This document shows positions 23,095-32,221 of a DNA stretch of 34,405 bases, piece by piece. Under the pieces are notes generated by a model. It was not told the DNA's origin, made no database searches, and was given only the letters and a program-made list of their open reading frames with translations. Source of the DNA: Eubacteriales bacterium (GTDB taxonomy: Bacteria; Bacillota; Clostridia; Peptostreptococcales; Anaerovoracaceae); contig JAQWBM010000025.1 of assembly GCA_028706405.1 (NCBI GenBank), positions 1-34,405 of the forward strand, given 5' to 3'. Numbering within the stretch: the stretch's first letter is position 1; each line of letters opens with the position of its first letter. A program made the position numbers and the translations under genes.

Positions 23095-23814
23095 TTATTC
23101 TCCTTTACCACAGGCAACAGCTTCCTTCAATAAAAGTGTCCCCTTATAGATAGATTTTCCACAGATCGCGCCGTAGAGAGCCATCTCTTTCAAATCTTTA
23201 ATATCTTCCAATGTGTGAATCCCTCCGCTTGCAATGATATTGCACCTCACCGCTTCACTGATCCTGCGCAGCTGATCACGATTCGGTCCGGATAATGTCC
23301 CATCCTTGGATATGTCAGTAAATATAATATATTTCACTCCGATCGCCTCCATGTCTTTGGCCAGAGTAAGATATTCCACACCGCTGTCGGACAGCCAGCC
23401 ATCTCTCGCCGCAATCCCATTTCTGGCATCGATTCCAACTGCAATCCTGTCTCCATATTTTTCAACGGCGGTTTTGACCATTTCAGGATTGGAAATGGCA
23501 GCGGATCCAATGATTATGCGAGCGATCCCATGATCCAGATAGTATTCGATGCTTTCCAAAGTTCGTATTCCGCCGCCAAGCTCCACCTTCAAGCCTGTAT
23601 TACGGGCAATGCGGATAAAAATCTCACTGTTTTTCAGGCTTCCTTCCTTTGCTCCGTCCAGATCCACCATATGTATCCACTCCGCACCTGCTTCCATGAA
23701 GCTGAGCGCAGTGACGAGAGGATCTTCCGCAACCTTTTCTGTCGTGTTAAAATCTCCCTTCGTTAAGCGAACGCATTCTCCGTTCTTTATATCAATTGCA
23801 GGTAAAATAATCAT
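23095..23814 (-). CDS. hisA: Phosphoribosylformimino-AICAR ribotide isomerase
   Basis: TIM-barrel isomerase of step 4. The start [20 protein letters not shown] holds the catalytic Asp in [45 protein letters not shown] and [14 protein letters not shown] with the second Asp follow. ATG 23814 has AGGAG seven bases upstream, giving 239 aa. The open frame continues 18 codons upstream into the 57-base gap after hisB, but that peptide does not belong to the family. In most operons hisH lies at this gap. Confidence 0.96.
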   Translation of the reverse strand: MIILPAIDIKNGECVRLTKGDFNTTEKVAEDPLVTALSFMEAGAEWIHMVDLDGAKEGSLKNSEIFIRIARNTGLKVELGGGIRTLESIEYYLDHGIARIIIGSAAISNPEMVKTAVEKYGDRIAVGIDARNGIAARDGWLSDSGVEYLTLAKDMEAIGVKYIIFTDISKDGTLSGPNRDQLRRISEAVRCNIIASGGIHTLEDIKDLKEMALYGAICGKSIYKGTLLLKEAVACGKGE

Positions 23815-23871
23815 GTTACTTCTCCTATCAGACCCATCATATAATAACGAGGCAATGATATCCTCCACTTC

Positions 23872-24450
23872 TTACAAACTGCCCTTGGAGGACAATATTT
23901 CACCACCTTCAATTTTCACGGCTGCTTTCAATGCATGCGCAAAAGCTTTAAAAATTGCTTCAGCTTTGTGGTGGTCATTTCTCCCGTAAAGCAGATTAAT
24001 GTGAAGCGTAACCTTGGCATTCATGGCAAAAGCTATGAAAAATTCATCCACCATTGCAGAATCCATATCTCCCAGGCGGTAGTCTCCGAATTCAGCGTTG
24101 AAGACCATATACGGTCGTCCGCTGATATCTATACAGCAGGATGCAAGCACTTCATCCATGGGGATCGTAGCATTTCCATATCGTGCAATTCCAGTCTTAT
24201 CTGTCAGGGCATCACCGAAAGCTGTTCCCAAAGCGATACCCACGTCCTCGATAGTATGGTGGCAATCAACATCCAGATCACCGATGCAATCAAGCGTCAA
24301 ATCAAAGCCGCTGTGAACGGCAAAGGCAGTGAGCATGTGATCGAAGAATCCAATCCCTGTATTGATCCGGCTTTTTCCCTGTCCTTCTACATTAAGTATC
24401 AGTTCAATTTTGGTTTCCTTTGTTTCTCTTTTTACATATCCTTCTCTCAT
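23872..24450 (-). CDS. hisB: Imidazoleglycerol-phosphate dehydratase
   Basis: Manganese-dependent dehydratase of step 6 (monofunctional form without the phosphatase domain). It has the duplicated metal-binding motifs GIGFFDHMLTAFAVHSGFDL with DCHHTIEDVGIALG, and GRNDHHKAEAIFKAFAHAL near the end, plus CCIDISGRPY. The 192 aa is normal. ATG 24450 has GGAGGG eight bases upstream. A separate histidinol phosphatase (HisN/HisK) must be encoded elsewhere. Confidence 0.97.
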   Translation of the reverse strand: MREGYVKRETKETKIELILNVEGQGKSRINTGIGFFDHMLTAFAVHSGFDLTLDCIGDLDVDCHHTIEDVGIALGTAFGDALTDKTGIARYGNATIPMDEVLASCCIDISGRPYMVFNAEFGDYRLGDMDSAMVDEFFIAFAMNAKVTLHINLLYGRNDHHKAEAIFKAFAHALKAAVKIEGGEILSSKGSL

Positions 24451-24462
24451 GGCGCTACCCTC

Positions 24463-25512
24463 CTATACGAGTATTTCAGACAGAGCTTGAATCAAAGCAT
24501 CGTTCTCCATCTTTGTCCCTGCAGTAATTCTAAGAAAATCCCCAAACTGCCGTACTATGATAGATCGTTTTTTCAATTCCTCATAAACATATGCTGCATT
24601 GCTTAACTCTATAAAGACAAAATTTGTGTCCGGCTTTATGATCCTTCTGACGCTCTCATTCGATTCAAGCTGCAACAAACCCAAAAAGAGCTGATCCCTT
24701 GCATTTTTTATTTTTTCAATGGATTCTTTAATATAATCAGGATGTGAAAAAATCACTACGCCGATTGCCTGAGTTATTGCATTCACATTGTAGGGTGATC
24801 TGACAGCGTGCAGCGCCCTGGCGATTGGTTTAGAAGTAACAGCAAAGCCTAGTCGTATCGCCGCCAGACCCAATGCCTTGGAACAGGTTTTTAATATAAT
24901 AAGATTATCATGTTTTTCAATAACTTCCATTATGGATTGATCCGAGAAGTCCATGTATGCCTCATCAAGGATAACCAATGCATCTGTGTTTTCAACAATT
25001 TTAAGGATATCTTCTCTGCTCATTGCCAATGATGTAGGGCTGCAGGGATTTGAAAGAATGATAGCTGCAGGCTTGCCTTTTCCGGCTGCTTCCAAAACAT
25101 CGGCTGCCGTCAAAATCATATCCTCCTTTTTATCTATCACAAGATTATTTTTTTCATAAAGCTTACCGTAGAACTGGTACATTGAGAAATCCGGCGAGCA
25201 TGTCATCACCTTGTCTCCGTGCCTCAAAAATGAGCCCATAATGATTGAAATCAATTCATCCGAGCCGTTACCCGCAACAACTGTTTCAGGATTGATCCCA
25301 TAGTATCGAGCAAACCCTTCACAAAGCCCCGCTGCCATTGGGTCAGGATATCTGTTGAATTTAACAGCGGCCAAAGCGGAAAAAAATTCTTCTTTTAAGC
25401 TTTCACCCGGATTTATGAAGCTTTCATTGGCATCAAGCCGAATCTTATAATTTCCGGTTACTGCATCATAAGGCGTCAAATTTTTCACTTTATCATTCAA
25501 CTCATAAGTCAT
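24463..25512 (-). CDS. hisC: Histidinol-phosphate aminotransferase
   Basis: PLP-dependent fold-type I aminotransferase of step 7. It begins with KIRLDANESF; GNGSDELI (phosphate cup), LSNPCSPTS, LVILDEAYMDFSDQS and the Schiff-base lysine region KTCSKALGLAAIRLGFA follow, with the final FGDFLRITAG. It is 349 aa. It starts four bases after the hisD stop, with AGAGG inside the hisD tail as ribosome site. Related enzymes can have broader substrate range (aromatic acids), but the operon supports HisC. Confidence 0.95.
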   Translation of the reverse strand: MTYELNDKVKNLTPYDAVTGNYKIRLDANESFINPGESLKEEFFSALAAVKFNRYPDPMAAGLCEGFARYYGINPETVVAGNGSDELISIIMGSFLRHGDKVMTCSPDFSMYQFYGKLYEKNNLVIDKKEDMILTAADVLEAAGKGKPAAIILSNPCSPTSLAMSREDILKIVENTDALVILDEAYMDFSDQSIMEVIEKHDNLIILKTCSKALGLAAIRLGFAVTSKPIARALHAVRSPYNVNAITQAIGVVIFSHPDYIKESIEKIKNARDQLFLGLLQLESNESVRRIIKPDTNFVFIELSNAAYVYEELKKRSIIVRQFGDFLRITAGTKMENDALIQALSEILV

Positions 25513-25516
25513 ATGC

Positions 25517-26842
25517 TCAAAACCTCTCTAGTTTTACTTCAAATCTTACAGCTATGGAATTAGCATGTGCGTCCAGCCCTTCCTTGTTTGCAAGTGTGAG
25601 GATATCTGCTCTGTCATCTCCCAGTGCTTCCTTCGTATACAAGGTATAGCTCATTTTTTTAATGAAGCTGTCCACACCCAAAGGTGAGGCGAATCTGGCA
25701 GTACCTGATGTGGGAAGTACATGATTTGTACCCGATAAATAATCTCCAAGGGGTTCAGGGGTATATGAACCGCAGAAAACTGAGCCTGCATTTTTGAGTT
25801 CCGGCAAATAGTTTAAAGGGTCCTTTACCATAAGCTCCAAATGCTCCGGAGCAATGGCATTTGCAAGGGTAACCATTTCCTCCATGCTCCTGCAAATTAT
25901 CACGGCGCCAAAATCTGCCAAGGATTTTTCGATTATTTCTTTCCGGTTTAGTTTTGCCTTTTGAAGATCGATTTCTTGTATCGTCTCCTTAGCTGTTTTT
26001 TCGCTGGTAGTGAGTAAAATTGCCGAAGCCATAGGGTCATGCTCCGCCTGGCTCATAAGGTCCGCCGCGATATATCTGGGATTTGCATCTTCTTCAGCTA
26101 TTATAAGGATCTCGCTGGGACCTGCTATCATATCAATATCAACTTGTCCGAACAGAAGCTTCTTAGCTGCCGCAACATAGATATTGCCCGGACCTACTAT
26201 TTTATCTACTGATGGAATACTCTCCGTTCCGAAGGCAAGTGCTGCCACTGCCTGAGCCCCGCCTGCAAGAAAAACTCTGTCTACACCTGCCAAATATGCC
26301 GCGGCAAGAATATCTGGATTCCCCTTACAAACCGGCTTTTGACCTTCTTTCATTTCGACTGCCGGAGGAGTTGCCATAATAATTTCTTCCACACCGGCAA
26401 TTCGTGCAGGGATTGCGTTCATCAATACTGTAGAAGGATAAGCTGCAGTGCCTCCGGGTACATAAATCCCCACCCTGGAGAGCCCCCGAACGATCTGCCC
26501 AAGAATGACTCCCTTATCTTTTTTTATTTCATATCCTTGCTGCAGCTGTTTAATGTGATAAGCGGTGATATTATCTTTAGCATGCTGTAATGCTTTTTTT
26601 AAAGATTCTTCAGCTTCGTCATAGGCTTGCTTTAGTTCAGCTTTGGAAACTTCAAATTTTTCCGGACTTGCTCTGTCATGCTTCAATCCAAAGCTTCTGA
26701 CAGCAGCATCACCCTTTTCTCTGACCTCGTTAATAATCCTTGTAACCGTTTCATTCGTTGAATGGCTTGTTTCCATTGCTCTTTTTTTTATTTCGTCAAG
26801 AAAATCATATTCTTCTCTGTTATCTGCATAGATCCATCTCAT
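25517..26842 (-). CDS. hisD: Histidinol dehydrogenase
   Basis: Zinc enzyme that oxidises histidinol to histidine in two NAD-dependent steps (last reactions of the pathway). It has [71 protein letters not shown], the zinc-site SQAEHDP, and APEHLELMV and [18 protein letters not shown] with further ligands and catalytic residues. At 441 aa it is slightly longer than average through the N-terminal part. It starts five bases after the hisZG stop region, with AAAGG overlapping that stop. Confidence 0.97.
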   Translation of the reverse strand: MRWIYADNREEYDFLDEIKKRAMETSHSTNETVTRIINEVREKGDAAVRSFGLKHDRASPEKFEVSKAELKQAYDEAEESLKKALQHAKDNITAYHIKQLQQGYEIKKDKGVILGQIVRGLSRVGIYVPGGTAAYPSTVLMNAIPARIAGVEEIIMATPPAVEMKEGQKPVCKGNPDILAAAYLAGVDRVFLAGGAQAVAALAFGTESIPSVDKIVGPGNIYVAAAKKLLFGQVDIDMIAGPSEILIIAEEDANPRYIAADLMSQAEHDPMASAILLTTSEKTAKETIQEIDLQKAKLNRKEIIEKSLADFGAVIICRSMEEMVTLANAIAPEHLELMVKDPLNYLPELKNAGSVFCGSYTPEPLGDYLSGTNHVLPTSGTARFASPLGVDSFIKKMSYTLYTKEALGDDRADILTLANKEGLDAHANSIAVRFEVKLERF

Positions 26843-26847
26843 TTTTC

Positions 26848-28575
26848 TTAACCTTTCATCTTTTCCTGTATGTCGGAAATCAGTTTGTCGATCTCAGTTT
26901 TTTTAAGCTTCATGCTGGCTTCATTGACGATCAATCTGGCTGAAATATTCCGTATTTCCTCAAGGACCTTTAAGCCATTTGCCTTTAGTGTGCTCCCTGT
27001 TTCCACTATATCAACTATCCCATCGGCCAAAGACAGCAGGGGAGCAAGCTCAACAGAGCCTTCGATTTTTATGACTTGAACGTCCATTCCTTTTGATTCA
27101 AAGTAATATCCGGCAACCTTTGGATATTTTGTTGCGATCCTTTTCGTACTATACCCGTTGTAAAAATCTGTCCCCTCGGGAACTGCTAAAGCAAATTTGC
27201 ATTTCCCGAAACCCAAGTCCAGTACCTCATAAAAGGTCCCTCCGCCTTCCATGATCGTATCCTTTCCTACAACGCCCACATCACAAACTCCATGCTCTAC
27301 ATATGTAATTACATCTGCAGCTTTAGCCAATACCACATCGATATTCTTATCCGGAATCGAAAGCAAAAGCTTCCTTCCCTTCTGATTGAGATTGCTGCAA
27401 TCGTACCCTATGCTTTCAAATAAATTTACTATGTCATTTTCGAGCCGGCCCTTTGTCAGTGCAATTCTGATATTGCTTCGTGCCGTTGTTCCTTTTTCAG
27501 CTATTGGATTATATTCGGGATCGATTTTTTCTGATCCAGGACCCTTGTTTTCCTCTCTTGCAGCCTCTCTTCCCGTCTTTTCCGCAGCATCGATTCGCTT
27601 CAACTGACTGATAGCCAACTGATCTACATTGATACCGAATCCTGTAGCCGGAAGGCTTTCACCAAAATCTTTGAATAGCTCATCATATCTTCCGCCTGAT
27701 AGGACCGATTCTCCCGCGGTAGAAATATATCCCCTGAATATCAGTGAGCTGTAATATTCTGCTTGATGGACCAGCCCGAAATCGATCATTACTTTATCAA
27801 GGTCTCTTTCCACCAGCCCCTGAAGGATTCGTTCAAGGTATGACAGCATATCCAGCAGTTTTTTATCATAGCCGTTGAATAATTCTCTGGCTTTGTCCAG
27901 CGCCTCTTTACCCCCAAACAGACGCGGCAGCTCCTTAAGAAGTGCGACGGTATGCGTTTCGGGAAAGGCTTCCAGTATATCCGACAAACCGGCATAATTT
28001 TTTGATGCAATCAATGAATGTATAGTTTCCTTCTGTTCCAAAGTGGCGTTCAAATTCTCCATTAAAAGCTTGTATATTCCTATATGGCCAAGCTCGATCC
28101 TATAATCATCCACGCAGCAGGAAGACAGCGCTTCCATACCGGCAGTCAATATTTCCATATCTGATTCAAATGAGGACAGTCCGACAAGCTCGATTCCCAT
28201 TTGCATGATCTCGCTGCTTTTTCCTCTGAGTGCAGGCTGCTGCCTATAGATTCGCTGAGCATAATACAACCTGATCGGGAGCGCATGCCCCTTGAGCTTT
28301 GTAGACGTAAGCCTGGCGATGGGAATTGTGGAATCAGGCCTCATAGCAAGGATACGGCCTTTATCATCGATCATCTTATAAATGCTTTCCTGAGGAAAGT
28401 ACATTGAATTTGATGAAAATACGTCATAAAATTCAAAACCAGGTGTGATAACTTCACAATATCCTTTTCCCTCAAAGCCTTCCCGGAGTGTTTCTATGAC
28501 TTTTCTTTGTGCTTCACATTCCTGAAACATCAAATCCTTTGTCCCTTCCGGCGTGATGCGGTCATATTTTTTCAT
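26848..28575 (-). CDS. hisZG: HisZ-HisG fusion: ATP phosphoribosyltransferase regulatory and catalytic parts in one chain
   Basis: The first enzyme of histidine synthesis (PRPP + ATP). Residues 1 to about 325 are a HisZ domain, a HisRS paralogue: PEGTKDLMFQECEAQRKVIE, MRPDSTIPIAR (motif 2 region), YYAQRIYRQQPALRGKSSEI, QMGIELVG and VLSGGRYDELFKDFGESLPA. After a charged linker of about 40 residues comes a short-form HisG (about 367-575): IRIALTKGRLENDIVNLFES, VGVVGKDTIMEGG, CKFALAVPEG, VELAPLLSLADGIVDIVETG and STLKANGL. Short HisG needs HisZ for activity, usually as a separate subunit; here both are covalently joined with no internal stop. Promoter at 28648-28620. Confidence 0.95.
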   Translation of the reverse strand: MKKYDRITPEGTKDLMFQECEAQRKVIETLREGFEGKGYCEVITPGFEFYDVFSSNSMYFPQESIYKMIDDKGRILAMRPDSTIPIARLTSTKLKGHALPIRLYYAQRIYRQQPALRGKSSEIMQMGIELVGLSSFESDMEILTAGMEALSSCCVDDYRIELGHIGIYKLLMENLNATLEQKETIHSLIASKNYAGLSDILEAFPETHTVALLKELPRLFGGKEALDKARELFNGYDKKLLDMLSYLERILQGLVERDLDKVMIDFGLVHQAEYYSSLIFRGYISTAGESVLSGGRYDELFKDFGESLPATGFGINVDQLAISQLKRIDAAEKTGREAAREENKGPGSEKIDPEYNPIAEKGTTARSNIRIALTKGRLENDIVNLFESIGYDCSNLNQKGRKLLLSIPDKNIDVVLAKAADVITYVEHGVCDVGVVGKDTIMEGGGTFYEVLDLGFGKCKFALAVPEGTDFYNGYSTKRIATKYPKVAGYYFESKGMDVQVIKIEGSVELAPLLSLADGIVDIVETGSTLKANGLKVLEEIRNISARLIVNEASMKLKKTEIDKLISDIQEKMKG

Positions 28576-28619
28576 TTTTTCTGTCCCCGTTCCCTTTTAC
28601 TTTGGTTTACTACGGTATA

Positions 28620-28648
28620 ATTTTATCACTTTAAATCGATAAAGTCAA
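28620..28648 (-). promoter_or_regulatory. Sigma-A promoter of the histidine operon
   Basis: TTGACT (28648-28643), 17-base spacer, TAAAAT (28625-28620). The spacer region contains the inverted repeat ACTTTA-TCGATT-TAAAGT, a possible repressor site. The leader to hisZG is only about 40 bases and shows no T-box or attenuator. Confidence 0.75.
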
Positions 28649-28698
28649 TAGGTGATTTTATTCCCCTCCGAGCTGTCACATTTGTTCAGGCGAACGTG

Positions 28699-28722
28699 TT
28701 TTCAAGAAAATATACCCGGCAG
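28699..28722. repeat. 24-bp repeat shared with 11165-11188
   Basis: The core AGAAAATATACCCGGCAG, preceded by TTTTCA, has 22 of 24 identities with the copy in the metG-tatD spacer. It lies between the flavodoxin-like gene and the his promoter. Confidence 0.5.
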
Positions 28723-28743
28723 GCTCCTTTGGTGTTGATAATT

Positions 28744-29271
28744 TTAGATATTTATTACTTCATTAATAATCGGCTCAATATACTTTTTATCGGTATAATC
28801 TACCGGACGCGCATAAGCATTAAGCATATCTCTGTCATCATCAGTAGGTTCTTTTTTTCTTTTGAGATATATTTTCATACCTTGCATCAGAATTTTATCC
28901 ACGAATGTAAGCTTACTATTATCGAAACCTCCTCTTAAAAGAAAAAACGCAATTCTCTCCTGCTGTTCTTTTGTCAGGTTGCGATTCTTTACCTCTTCAT
29001 ATATTTCCGGTCGAACAGGGGAGGCGCCAAGTCCAAAGACTATAAGCTTTTTACCCTTGAGCTTTTCATAATTTCCTGTAATCAGCTTTAAACCGTTGAC
29101 GCCCCCTGCATATATACCGCCTCCGTAGATGATCACATCGTAGCCCAGCAAATCTTCGATTTTGGTTTCTTTCCCATGTAAAAGATCGCCCCCTATGGTC
29201 TTGCTAATCCAATTTGCGTATTTTGTTGTAAATCCTGATTTTGAACGGTAAACCACCGCAATCTTTTTCAA
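28744..29271 (-). CDS. Flavodoxin-domain protein
   Basis: A 175-residue single-domain flavodoxin-like protein. The N-terminal KIAVVYRSKSGFTTKYANWI has the FMN-phosphate loop (RSKSGFTTKYA). YDVIIYGGGIYAGGVNGLK and KLIVFGLGASPV supply the other FMN-contacting loops. The pattern (Y..K.GFT..YA, YGGG.YAG) fits the flavodoxin_5/HemG-like group found singly in Clostridia. It probably carries electrons or acts as a small FMN reductase; the partner is unknown. The start is TTG at 29271 with AGAGGTG seven bases upstream. Confidence 0.85.
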   Translation of the reverse strand: MKKIAVVYRSKSGFTTKYANWISKTIGGDLLHGKETKIEDLLGYDVIIYGGGIYAGGVNGLKLITGNYEKLKGKKLIVFGLGASPVRPEIYEEVKNRNLTKEQQERIAFFLLRGGFDNSKLTFVDKILMQGMKIYLKRKKEPTDDDRDMLNAYARPVDYTDKKYIEPIINEVINI

Positions 29272-29330
29272 ATTTATTCACCTCTTTCGCAGAATCCGCA
29301 TTGATTTGTAAGTTTGTGTATCACATGTAT

Positions 29331-29933
29331 TTATATGTCTCCATAGGAAATAACCTCTCCGTCCAATAAATTTAGAGTATAGCCTCTTCCCGTATCTGGC
29401 TGCCAATGAAAAACATTTGACATTACATCTGGGAAACAAATACTCATTATCATCGAAATAACACCACCGTGACAGATCACTATGCTGTCTTTTTCACGAT
29501 TTTTTTCCTTGCCTGGCTTCTCCAATATCCTGGCAAATCCCGCGCTGACTCTGGTGCGGAAATTCATTATACTTTCCCCGTCTGGGCAGGAGGTTGCTCC
29601 TTCTTTGTCATTGATCCATGCATGATAGTCCGGGTCTTCTTTCAATTGAGCAAACGTTTTCATTTCAAACTTTCCAAAGTGGTATTCGCGTAGTTCAGGC
29701 AGAATAATGTGATTTTTGCAGCCATAAAGCAAAAAAAAAGTCTGCTCAGCTCTTAATAATCCGCTGGTATACATTATCGCATTATGCGCTTTCGGATATA
29801 TACCTGCTCTGGAAAGCTCTATTATGTGATTGATTCCTTTATTGGAAAGTGGTAAATTTGTGCTGCCATAGACTCTTTTAGACAAATTAGCCACTGTTGT
29901 CCCGTGTCGTATTAAATATATTTTTTCCTTCAT
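29331..29933 (-). CDS. Histidine phosphatase superfamily protein (phosphoglycerate-mutase-like)
   Basis: A 200-residue protein with the RHG motif IYLIRHGTTVANLSKRVYGS (catalytic His near residue 9), TSGLLRAEQTF, the acid-region LREYHFGKFEM and the second His in IVICHGGVISMIM. This matches the CobC/GpmB-type branch. The substrate cannot be told from sequence; alpha-ribazole phosphatase activity is one option, but no cobalamin genes are near. ATG 29933 follows GGAG at four bases. It forms a probable two-gene unit with the flavodoxin-like gene downstream. Confidence 0.88.
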   Translation of the reverse strand: MKEKIYLIRHGTTVANLSKRVYGSTNLPLSNKGINHIIELSRAGIYPKAHNAIMYTSGLLRAEQTFFLLYGCKNHIILPELREYHFGKFEMKTFAQLKEDPDYHAWINDKEGATSCPDGESIMNFRTRVSAGFARILEKPGKEKNREKDSIVICHGGVISMIMSICFPDVMSNVFHWQPDTGRGYTLNLLDGEVISYGDI

Positions 29934-30219
29934 TTCACTCCAGTCCTCTCATTTCAAGTGGTTAATTTTATTATCTTTGCTCCGCATACTATACCGGAGT
30001 TACATCCGGCACGGTTGACAATAGTCTAGCATTTTACATTCTATACCGCAAGTCACATCCTAAATTATTGGCTGTTGCATTTTTGGTTCCATTTGTTTCA
30101 TGATTCTTCGCTAAGTTGTCAATTTTGATGACTTTTCCAGCTATAAACGCTCTCTTTATGAAGATAATAAAGAAGTAATCAAAGCTATAGAAAGATGTTA
30201 AACAGGAGACAGAAAAAAA
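29934..30219. other. Divergent intergenic region
   Basis: This 286-base spacer holds the start regions of two divergent genes. An imperfect inverted repeat (AAGTTGTCAA...TTGATGACTT, 30113-30134) and TTGACA at about 30017 are the only visible signals. No gene is seen. Confidence 0.4.
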
Positions 30220-30612
30220 ATGCGGGAATTGAAAAAAAACATATCAATATTTATAATCGGAGCAATTGGTTATGGTTTAATAGAAGCCCTGTATCGCGGG
30301 TTCACGCACTGGACGATGTTGATTACAGGAGGAGTAGTATTTGTTGTACTTTACCATGTCTATACAAAAAATGAAAAAGCCCCTCTTTGGCAGAAGTGCC
30401 TTGCGGGAGCTTTTATAATAACATCGCTTGAATTAGCGGCAGGCTGCATCGTAAATCTTTGGCTCGGTTGGAACGTCTGGGATTACTCAGCATACAGCTT
30501 TAATTTTTTGGGTCAGATATGCCTTGTTTTCACCTTTATCTGGTTCCTTCTTTGCATACCTCTGTCATATTTTACCGCTTACCTCCATAGCAAACGTTTT
30601 CATATTGATTGA
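30220..30612 (+). CDS. Putative ABC transporter permease, CmpB-type (PF06541-like) membrane protein
   Basis: A 130-residue protein with four predicted membrane helices (about 8-25, 32-46, 60-81 and 96-119). The GAIGYGLIEALYRG start, the TSLELAAGCIVNLWLGWNVW segment and DYSAYSFNFLGQICLVF are the signature of the family named ABC_trans_CmpB, whose function is not established. ATG follows AGGAG at about 11 bases. It converges with the citrate synthase gene: only one base separates the two stops. Confidence 0.85.
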   Translation: MRELKKNISIFIIGAIGYGLIEALYRGFTHWTMLITGGVVFVVLYHVYTKNEKAPLWQKCLAGAFIITSLELAAGCIVNLWLGWNVWDYSAYSFNFLGQICLVFTFIWFLLCIPLSYFTAYLHSKRFHID

Positions 30613-30613
30613 T

Positions 30614-31999
30614 TTAGCGTACTGCTATTGGAACATAATCGGTTCTTGGTAATACACTTTTATAGGCCGGTCTTATAATTTTTCCTGAATTTATCAGTTC
30701 TTCGATCCTGTGCGCACTCCACCCTGAAATTCGCGCAATAGCGAAGATTGGAGTGTACAGCTCAAGAGGAAGATCAAGCATACTATAAACGAATCCGCTG
30801 TAAAAATCTATATTTGCACTGACTCCCTTATAAATTTTACGCTCATCTGAAATAATCTGAGATGCCAGCTCTTCAACAAGATTATATAACCTGAACTCTT
30901 TCATTCTTCCTTTTTCTTCCGCCAGGTTTCTTACAAAGTTTTTAAAGATATTAGCCCTGGGGTCAGATAGTGAATATACTGCATGCCCCATGCCGTATAT
31001 AAGCCCCGCTTTGTCGAATGCCTCTTTGTTAAGGAGCGCTTTTAAGTATGCGGCGATTTGGTCTTCATTCGTCCAGTCGGTTACATTCTTCTTCATATCA
31101 TCAAACATCTGTACCACTTTAATATTTGCTCCGCCATGCTTTGGACCTTTCAGGGAAGCAAGAGATGCTGCGATAGCTGAATAAGTGTCAGTACCGGAAG
31201 AGGATACAACACGGTCAGTAAAGGTTGAGTTGTTCCCACCGCCATGCTCGGCATGGAGAACCAGCGCAAGATCCAGCAGCCTTGCTTCTAGCGCAGAGTA
31301 TTTGGAATCTTGTCTCAACAGATGTAAAATGTTTTCCGCAGTGCTCAGCTCCGCCTTTGGTGTATGGATAAAGAGACTGTCTCCCTCAAAATAGTGGCGG
31401 TAGGATTGATACCCGTAAACGGAAAGCAAAGGGAACACAGCAATTAGAAGTAATGATTGCCTAAGTACATTTGGAATACTTATATCGTTTCCTTTTGTAT
31501 CATACGCATGCAATGTCAGTACACTTCGAGCCAGTGTATTCATCATATCTGACGTTGGCGCCTTCATGATAATATCTCTCGCAAAGCTGGCAGGCAGAGT
31601 TCGGTACTGTGCCAGGAGGCTTGAAAAATCCTTGAGTTGCTCAGTAGTTGGGAGCTTTCCGAAAATCAGCAAATAAGTTGCCTCTTCAAATCCAAACCTT
31701 TTTTCCTGAACAAAGCCATCCACAAAGGTCTCAATATCAATACCTCTATAATACAGCTTGCCTTCGCAAGGTATCTTTACTCCATCTACTATATTAAAAG
31801 ACTGGATTTCGGAAATCTCCGTCAAGCCAGTAAGCACTCCATTGCCATTCACATCTCGAAGTCCCCTGTTCACTTGATATTTCGTATACATCTCTATATC
31901 AATGGAACTGTTTTCCAGACATAATTCAGTCAGTTTTAAAATTTCCGGCGTAATCTCAGAATATTTGTTATCCAGCGTGTTAAACCTGGTTTCTAACAT
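30614..31999 (-). CDS. Citrate synthase (citrate/2-methylcitrate synthase family)
   Basis: Condenses oxaloacetate with acetyl-CoA (or propionyl-CoA). The 461-residue long form found in Clostridia has an extended N-terminus before IPCEGKLYYRGIDIETFVDG. Catalytic residues lie in LVLHAEHGGGNNSTF (first His), IYGMGHAVYSLSDPRANIF (second His) and DFYSGFVYSMLDLP (Asp). KGPKHGGANIKV is also typical. Citrate versus methylcitrate cannot be decided; the nearby biotin-dependent operon may handle methylmalonyl-CoA but lies 26 kb away. ATG 31999 follows AAAGGGGG. A candidate promoter TTGTTT-18-TATAGT lies about 50 bases upstream. Confidence 0.93.
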   Translation of the reverse strand: MLETRFNTLDNKYSEITPEILKLTELCLENSSIDIEMYTKYQVNRGLRDVNGNGVLTGLTEISEIQSFNIVDGVKIPCEGKLYYRGIDIETFVDGFVQEKRFGFEEATYLLIFGKLPTTEQLKDFSSLLAQYRTLPASFARDIIMKAPTSDMMNTLARSVLTLHAYDTKGNDISIPNVLRQSLLLIAVFPLLSVYGYQSYRHYFEGDSLFIHTPKAELSTAENILHLLRQDSKYSALEARLLDLALVLHAEHGGGNNSTFTDRVVSSSGTDTYSAIAASLASLKGPKHGGANIKVVQMFDDMKKNVTDWTNEDQIAAYLKALLNKEAFDKAGLIYGMGHAVYSLSDPRANIFKNFVRNLAEEKGRMKEFRLYNLVEELASQIISDERKIYKGVSANIDFYSGFVYSMLDLPLELYTPIFAIARISGWSAHRIEELINSGKIIRPAYKSVLPRTDYVPIAVR

Positions 32000-32080
32000 G
32001 GCGATCCCCCTTTCAATGCCAGTTTATTTTTGTGAACGTTAATAATTTACTATATCATAATTAATGATGTCCAAACAAGC

Positions 32081-32122
32081 ATAAAAATAATATACTTATC
32101 TTATAAAGTATATTATTTTTAT
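32081..32122. terminator. AT-only 17-bp inverted repeat, possible bidirectional terminator
   Basis: AAAAATAATATACTT (32083-32097) and AAGTATATTATTTTT (32106-32120) are perfectly complementary around an 8-base loop, and two more pairs flank them. It lies between ribH and the citrate synthase promoter. The T-rich ends could release RNA on both strands. A GC-rich hairpin with a CCCGC/GCGGG stem, near 32190-32207, is closer to the ribH stop but lacks a T-run. Confidence 0.5.
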
Positions 32123-32221
32123 ATTGTGTAATATCTTTTATAATTATAACCTATAAATGATATGGCAATGGTCACCTTTGAAATTAAGTTGTGCCCGCAA
32201 GGCGGGGGTATCTTTGTCTCG

